NCBI GenBank assembly: GCA_030407315.1
Contig: JALQPE010002736.1
Location: forward strand, 1-58,405
DNA length: 58,405 nt
Direction: 5' to 3'
From: Asparagopsis taxiformis
Lineage: Eukaryota; Rhodophyta; Florideophyceae; Bonnemaisoniales; Bonnemaisoniaceae
Shown: positions 53,591 through 58,405 of the stretch, piece after piece
Layout: every line of letters starts with the position of its first letter
Position numbering within the stretch: the first letter of the stretch is position 1
Notes under the pieces: generated by a model
The model's database searches: none
Told to the model about the DNA's origin: nothing
The model's input: only the letters and a program-made list of their open reading frames with translations
Program-made: the position numbers and the translations under genes

Positions 53591-55398
53591 GTTGAGATTG
53601 TCCCCCAAGATAACCAACGTGCTGGTGCGACTCCCTCCAACCAAGAATCTGTCCATAACGCTTCGGACGAGGAAGAAAACAACAGTGCAGACGAGGGCCA
53701 AGTCGAAAGCAAGGGGGTCCGCGAAGTGACAATTACACTCACTGTTCCGGAAGGAGTCGAAGTCGATGAAGACGGTTACATCGTTCGTGACTCTCCTTCT
53801 GAACACGACCTCCTGTTCGACGACCGTATGCCATCTCTTCCTGACGATTTCGAAGTCAAAGACCGAGCCGAAGGGCATCATCTGGCGCAGCGTCCCGCGG
53901 ACGTCATCGCATCGGTGAGGGTTGGCTGTCTGCCCCCGATTGAGCTCAGGTTGTTATTGGAGAGTGTGGAAATCGATGAGGAGGGCAGAGAGGTGAGGTA
54001 TTTGAAGCAAGTGGCGATGGACCCTGTGTTTGAGGGGCTGCATATTCCGGAACAACATCGGGCTCGTCATCTTGTTTTCGAGATCGACACCATCTATCCG
54101 ATGTTTTTCGCAGCGTGGAAGATGGCTGCCAAGGCGATGTGTGAGCCTACATCGACGTTTCTACCCTCGAGGCTGGACTTCGCCCAGGTTGCGCGAATGT
54201 CTACAAGCTGGAAGGATTCGTATGAGGCCGGCACTGGTATGGCGTACTTCCACAATTGCCGAACGGAAATCAACGAGCGAGGGTATACGGTGATGCACAA
54301 TTTCGCGGATGTAAGCTACCTCGATGCGTCGGACAAGTTCCCATTTGACTTGGGTCTCATGGGAAGAAATTCCTAACCAGGAATTGTTTCGGTACTTCTT
54401 GGGAACATGGGAGGGGGAGGAGGTGCACAAGGACCCTGGGAACCGGCAGCTGTGGAGTCCCATTGTCAATACGGGGGACGATGAAACAGATGAGAAGAAC
54501 CGGAATGAGGGGAGGGCTCGCTTCACGTCTACGCGCCACTGCCTGGTTGACTATGCCGAGAACGATGAGACGCATATCGACCGGTTCAAGTTTGTGACGC
54601 GGCGAGCCCTGCTGGATGTGTGGTTGGGAATCCTTGTCCGGCTGATAGGGCTGGAGGAGTGCGGTTTACCGGGAGAAAAACTTGTCATGCCGGCATCTGG
54701 GGGACGGTTTTTGATAACGGGAAAGGGGTGTCCTCGGCAGGTCCCACACAATGATTTCCCTGTTCCTCCTCGCGACCGCAAAGATCAACTTCCGGGTTAC
54801 TTTGTTATTGCCAACGGAGATGACCCATTCCCTATCTGGGTGTGTCCAGGGTCCCACAAGTACGTCTTTTCCAAAGCGCTGGAATTAGATATGTACGCCA
54901 AGACGATGAAGCTGAAGAAGGTAATCGTTCCGCCACGTTCAGTCTTCATCGGTCACGGCCATGTACAACATGCCGGGGCAGGGCATGTCGACAGAGTTGT
55001 GTCACACACGACAACGAGGTATCACACGTATTTCAGGAATGCGTCGTATCCGATTCCCGACAATGTTTCGTTTGGTTTCATCAGGCGGTTGGGATTCGAA
55101 GAAGTAAATCGCCAATGCTCCGCGCCGGTCTGCCAGGCAAAGTCAACCGGCACCTGTCAATGTTCGCCACAAGACAGTTGTTCCCATCCCGGTCAAGAAA
55201 GATCGTAGGCCGAAGACAGGGCAGCTCGGAATGATGCGGATGAAGACGACAGAAGCTCCCAAGAAGAGAACCCTCACACCGGGTGAAAAATTCATCTTGA
55301 GCAGATCAACTCCACAGTTGCCGATAACGCCTATTCTGCCGGGAGATCCTGATATGATGAGGACGAAGACGAAGAACAATTTTCCGACGGCTAGATAG
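53591..55398 (+). CDS. 2OG-Fe(II) dioxygenase-like domain (PhyH or TET/JBP-like), two +1 frame changes
   Basis: The acidic linker reads DSAVEIVPQDN and SDEEENNSADEG, then VTITLTVPEGVEVDEDGYIV and a middle domain (TIYPMFFAAWKMAAKAM, TSWKDSYEAGTGMAYFH). Near 54345-54365 the frame moves one base. The catalytic core follows: VPHNDFPVPP (HxD at 54747-54755), PGYFVIANGD, WVCPGSHKY, then FIGHGHVQHAGAGH (distal His near 54970) and RYHTYF (the Arg that would hold 2-oxoglutarate). After GFIRRLGFEEVN near 55100 the frame moves one base again into a basic tail ending at TAG 55396-55398. The H-x-D...H...R set is complete. Oxidation of a nucleic-acid or protein methyl group is plausible given the neighbours, but not shown. 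It is probably one gene with the ParB-like part. Confidence 0.6.
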
Positions 55399-55673
55399 CT
55401 TAACAACTACTACTTTGGTAAACAATTATCGAGAATATAATCATCTCCTTTATCACTTTCAATCTATGAACCTAGTATAATGTACTTCCGTTCCATGCTT
55501 TCAAACTAGATTGTCCATTCCCTCGTGGGTTGGAGCATGATTTCCAGGACGATTCCCTCACATCTCTAGACTCGATGGTCTATGGTAGAAATAGCAGAAC
55601 AATTGGGTTTGTACGTGCTTCATCGCCTACTTGCTTCCGGTAATGTGTGGACGTGCACGATACACGATCAACC

Positions 55674-55872
55674 TGAAATGGACGTCCTGGTGGATGTCCA
55701 GCTCAGATGCATTGCTGGCCAGCCCAGAAATTCTACAATTTCGGGCACAAAAAAAATTGCAAAAAATCATCGATTTGGGCGGTCGATTGTGCCGTACGGC
55801 ACACCCCCATCTCAAAAACATGTTCACATGTGCATGTTTTTGAGAATAGCCCAAATTTTAATTCAAATCAGG
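55674..55872 (+). repeat. Palindromic repeat copy A5
   Basis: Full copy downstream of the dioxygenase gene. Confidence 0.9.
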
Positions 55873-56060
55873 TGTCTAATTTGGCCACAACGGCCCCAGG
55901 AACCGGCCGCCGCCCCGAGTGGGGTTGTCACTGGCTTCTGTAAGCACAACTGTAAGGCTAAATGGCGCCTACGACGGTCGATTCCAGGCTCAACAAGTTA
56001 GCAGGGACATCTTGGTCCTTGTTCCAATCATGTCCCGCCTCACTCTCTCACAGACCAACC
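55873..56060 (+). repeat. Linker repeat B2
   Basis: It joins A5 to A6. Same content as B1 with small indels. Confidence 0.85.
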
Positions 56061-56263
56061 TGAAATTGATCCGGTGGATGTCCAGCTCGATTGCAACTGC
56101 TGGCCAGACCCAGAAAAGCTAATCTGATTTCGGGCACAAAAAAAAAAATTTGCAAAAAAACATCGATTTGGGCGGTCGATTGTGCCGTACGGCACACCCC
56201 CATCTCAAAAACATGTTCACATGTGCATGTTTTTGAAATAGCCCAATTTTAATTCTAATCAAG
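56061..56263 (+). repeat. Palindromic repeat copy A6 (more diverged)
   Basis: It retains GTGCCGTACGGCAC and the CATG hairpin. The GGACGTCC block is altered to GATCC. Confidence 0.85.
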
Positions 56264-56454
56264 GTGTCTAATTTGGCCACAACGGCCCCAGGAACCGACC
56301 GCCGGCCCCGATCGGGGCTATCACTGGCTTCTGTAAGCACCAACTGTAAGCCAAAATGGCGTCTCACGAAGGGTCGATTTCAGGCTCAATACGCCAGGGA
56401 CAGGTCTTGGTCCTTGTTTCATCATGGTCCCGCCCCACTCTCTCACGACCAACC
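56264..56454 (+). repeat. Linker repeat B3
   Basis: It joins A6 to the partial copy A7. Confidence 0.85.
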
Positions 56455-56522
56455 TGAAATGGACGTCCGGTGGATGTCCAGCTCGATTGCACTGCTGGCC
56501 AGCCCAAAATTCTAAAATTTCC
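56455..56522 (+). repeat. Palindromic repeat copy A7 (5' part only)
   Basis: It matches the first ~65 bp of the family (GGACGTCCGGTGGATGTCC, GCTGGCCAGCCC) and then breaks off. Confidence 0.85.
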
Positions 56523-58132
56523 GAAAAATCAATTTGGTGGCCCAGCATCTCCCTGTGCCGAAAATTCCCGCAGTCACTTCTGATATACTATATCGAGTAG
56601 TAGTAGTCTCTAGACGTGTTTCGCACTTGTACGCATCAGGGAAGGCTGCACGGAAGGTTGAGACTACGCTACTTGTGTACCGCGTCGTCTGAAATAGCGA
56701 GTAGTGTTTGTTGTATAGTATGTTGTGGAGTATGCGTCTAGTGTTTTGTAAAGCTTGCAGAACGGGATAGGGATGTGGGTGGCCCTATTTTATGAATACA
56801 TGAGTACCAATATTCAGGGTGACAAAGCGGAAAGGCATAGGCTCATACATGTTTGAGATTGCATAGTGGAGAAAATATTTACATCGAAATTTACATGGAG
56901 CTGATGGAGGTTTTAGGATGAGGTATGAGAGGAAGAAAATTCTTCTGTGGTATGAGGATGTGTTCTGTGGAGGGATGCAATCTTGGGATGGTACAGGGGG
57001 AGGTGGAAATGTACGGAGTGCGGGTTTAGAATGGAGTGTGATTCGGAGAGGAGTGCCGACAAGCATATTATGGGGATTGGGGAGACGCTGCGGGGTGTTG
57101 GGGTAGTGAGGGCGGAGGAGGTGTTTAGGTGGGACCGTAGGAGGGTGCGGTTGAAGGCGCCGAGAGGAGGGGGTTTTAGGAAAGTGAGGAGAAAGAGGGG
57201 AGGGGGGTGGCGTCTGTTCTGTTCTGGCTGTGGTGAGTGGGGATGTGATGGAGAAGAAGGGGGTTATTGTATTTGGGGAGGGAGGGGAGTGGGAGGAAGG
57301 GTGCGAAGTGGGGGTTGATATGTGTTTCAGAGCGGGGAGTTTCTGCTGGGGAGACGGCGGGGGAGCGGAGCGTGGGCCGGTGGTGGTGGTGTATACGGTA
57401 TCGAAGATGCGGATGGCGTGGGGGCATGGAGCAGCTGAGGGAGGGAGGGGTGGAGCAGGTCGGGTACGGGATGGGGAGTGAGAGGTTTTGGAAGAGTAAG
57501 CTGCAGGGGAAGTTTGTGTAGAGGGCGAAGGAGAGGGGTTGAGGGTAGAGGAGAGAGGGTATTGAAGAACAATACGTTGCAAAGGTGTTGGGGGAGAGCA
57601 TGGTCGAGGAGATAGGGGGTGTTTTTCCCTATTCTGAGGTAGTATGAGGACTGGTTATACGAAATCTGTACGGTAGAGCAGAAAGTAGGTATGGAATGGA
57701 GGTGTGCACCGTGGAAGCGGGGATAGGTAGCTGAAAATGCGTGCTAGAGTGGTATTGGGGGTGTTTGAGGTACAGTACGGGGGAGGTGAGCACCAACTGG
57801 AAGGGGTGTGAGCGAGAGGATGAAAAAATTAAAGACGAAATTGGAGTCGACCGACAAGGAAAAATAGAGTGGTCGCCGTGATGGATGCGGACATCCATGT
57901 CGAGCACGGCGGCAGAAATTTCTGGGGTCGAAATTTTTGAATTTCTGAACCGGCGCCCGTCCTAGGTGGACATAGACATGGCGGAAGTCCATCCCGAGGG
58001 GGACATCCGTGGTACTAGAAACAATGAATGTCGCCCTAGTAATACTAGACGTACTAGACCGCATGGACGTCCGGTTCTAGGCGGACATCCAAAATACTGG
58101 AGAACATGGACGTCCGCCTAGTAATACTAGGT
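56523..58132. other. G-rich right arm of the giant element, no convincing gene
   Basis: 56900-57560 is strongly G-rich on the plus strand, and its long frames on both strands are low-complexity shadows. A KCTECGFRMECDSERSADKH frame near 57005 resembles a zinc-finger remnant but is not supported further. From 57880 on there are repeated GGAC(A/G)TCC and CTAGTAATACTAG motifs, the right subterminal zone. Confidence 0.4.
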
Positions 58133-58177
58133 GTACTAGAGGTTGTGGACGTCCGCGTCCATTTCCGAGAACACAGA
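58133..58177 (-). repeat. Right terminal inverted repeat of the giant element
   Basis: Inverted match to 37270-37314, 39 of 45 positions. Confidence 0.7.
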
Positions 58178-58180
58178 ACG

Positions 58181-58405
58181 AAGGATCTTTTGGTGAGGAT
58201 AGTTGGCAGTGTGGACGCTTTTGTGCGAGCGACAACCAAGGTCCATTCCCCGCTTCCCATTGAATGAGATATAACTTGTATGGGGACTTCCCTGATCCGT
58301 TTTATTCGGCTGCGTAGAGGTCGTACGCGGGCGACGTTGGCGTTCCGTGAGACTTTTTTCTTTGCTTTCTATGTGTTTTTGCTTGGGATAGGAGCGGGTA
58401 TGTCG
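58181..58405. other. Sequence outside the giant element
   Basis: No gene or repeat is recognised in these last bases. Confidence 0.4.

Larger units (their letters stand above)
37270..58177. mobile_element. Giant (~20.9 kb) TIR DNA transposon with chromatin/DNA-modification cargo (proposed)
   Basis: The first 45 nt (37270-37314) match the last 45 nt inverted (58133-58177) at 39 positions without gaps, starting TCTGTGTT.TCGGAA. Both ends abut the trinucleotide ACG (37267-37269 and 58178-58180), a possible target duplication as made by CACTA-like elements. Subterminal zones at both ends carry GGAC(G/A)TCC and CTAGTA repeats. The interior encodes a Plavaka/KDZ-like transposase, a coiled-coil protein, a methyltransferase-SET fusion, and a ParB-like/dioxygenase gene. 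It also carries a repeat family not seen elsewhere in the window. Alternative: two independent element ends that happen to face each other. Confidence 0.6.

Noticed and set aside
43180..55400. Euplotes-style +1 shifting at stop codons
   Set aside because: In the transposase and at the dioxygenase tail the downstream coding signal begins well before the upstream stop, so the shift is not at the stop codon.
56980..57110. Zinc-finger-like Cys pattern (CTECGFRMECDSERSADKH)
   Set aside because: The flanking frame is Gly/Arg-rich filler and the upstream Cys pair lies in another frame. Not enough for a gene call.
56785..57582. Long Pro/Ser-rich open frame on the minus strand of the G-rich arm
   Set aside because: Low-complexity translation of a G-rich strand; several frames are open at once and there is no domain or start context.
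1..58405. CRISPR arrays, bacterial operons or ribosome binding sites
   Set aside because: No regularly spaced identical repeats with unique spacers were seen, and all other evidence is eukaryotic.

Overview
The window is eukaryotic nuclear DNA, gene-poor and dominated by nested transposable elements. The evidence is spliceosomal-type signals (GTAAGT/GTACGT donors, CTGAC-like branch points, YAG acceptors), TATA boxes about 50-116 bp before start codons, a 71-nt eukaryotic-style tRNA-Gly(GCC), a Rabconnectin-3/DmX-like WD fragment, and Ty1/copia, Ty3/gypsy and PIF/Harbinger elements. The host is probably a microbial eukaryote such as an early-diverging fungus, an alga or an oomycete-like protist. 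I cannot name it from the sequence.

Layout. 1-11.5 kb is host-like and sparse. It holds a frame-broken glucose/sorbosone dehydrogenase, one tRNA-Gly, and three paralogues of a small secreted-protein family: one intact, one with a broken linker and one pseudogene. 11.57-25.22 kb looks like one composite Harbinger element. It has a 14-bp terminal inverted repeat and a possible 3-bp duplication ATT, a decayed DDE transposase at the left end and a Myb/SANT-like gene at the right end. Inside it lie a very young complete Ty3/gypsy chromovirus (14531-20119, LTRs identical as read, duplication CCCAC) and a broken DmX-like fragment. 25.3-26.3 kb carries a Thr-rich secreted protein. 26.52-35.39 kb is an old Ty1/copia element (duplication TAAAG) interrupted by a 660-bp solo LTR (duplication GAGTC) and by a recent gag-less Ty3/gypsy element (4-bp duplication GGCT). 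A second copia remnant and a second copy of the solo-LTR family follow.

The most unusual part is 37270-58177. It is bounded by 45-nt inverted repeats (39/45 matches, no gaps) with a possible 3-bp duplication ACG, and I read it as one giant DNA transposon of about 20.9 kb. It encodes a large Plavaka/KDZ-like transposase; an unrecognised basic coiled-coil protein; a beta-class (DPPY...DPF.G) DNA amino-methyltransferase fused to a SET domain; a ParB/DGQHR-like protein apparently continuous with a 2OG-Fe(II) dioxygenase; and a gene whose 3' part is a tandem array of phase-1 micro-exons. Seven copies of a palindrome-rich ~195-bp repeat, found only inside this interval, flank these genes. The element ends carry repeated GGAC(G/A)TCC motifs that also occur in the repeat. 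The cargo suggests an element that writes, erases and recognises DNA or chromatin marks. However, most of its long genes carry one or more stops or frame shifts. This copy may therefore be decaying, may use recoding, or may contain assembly errors.
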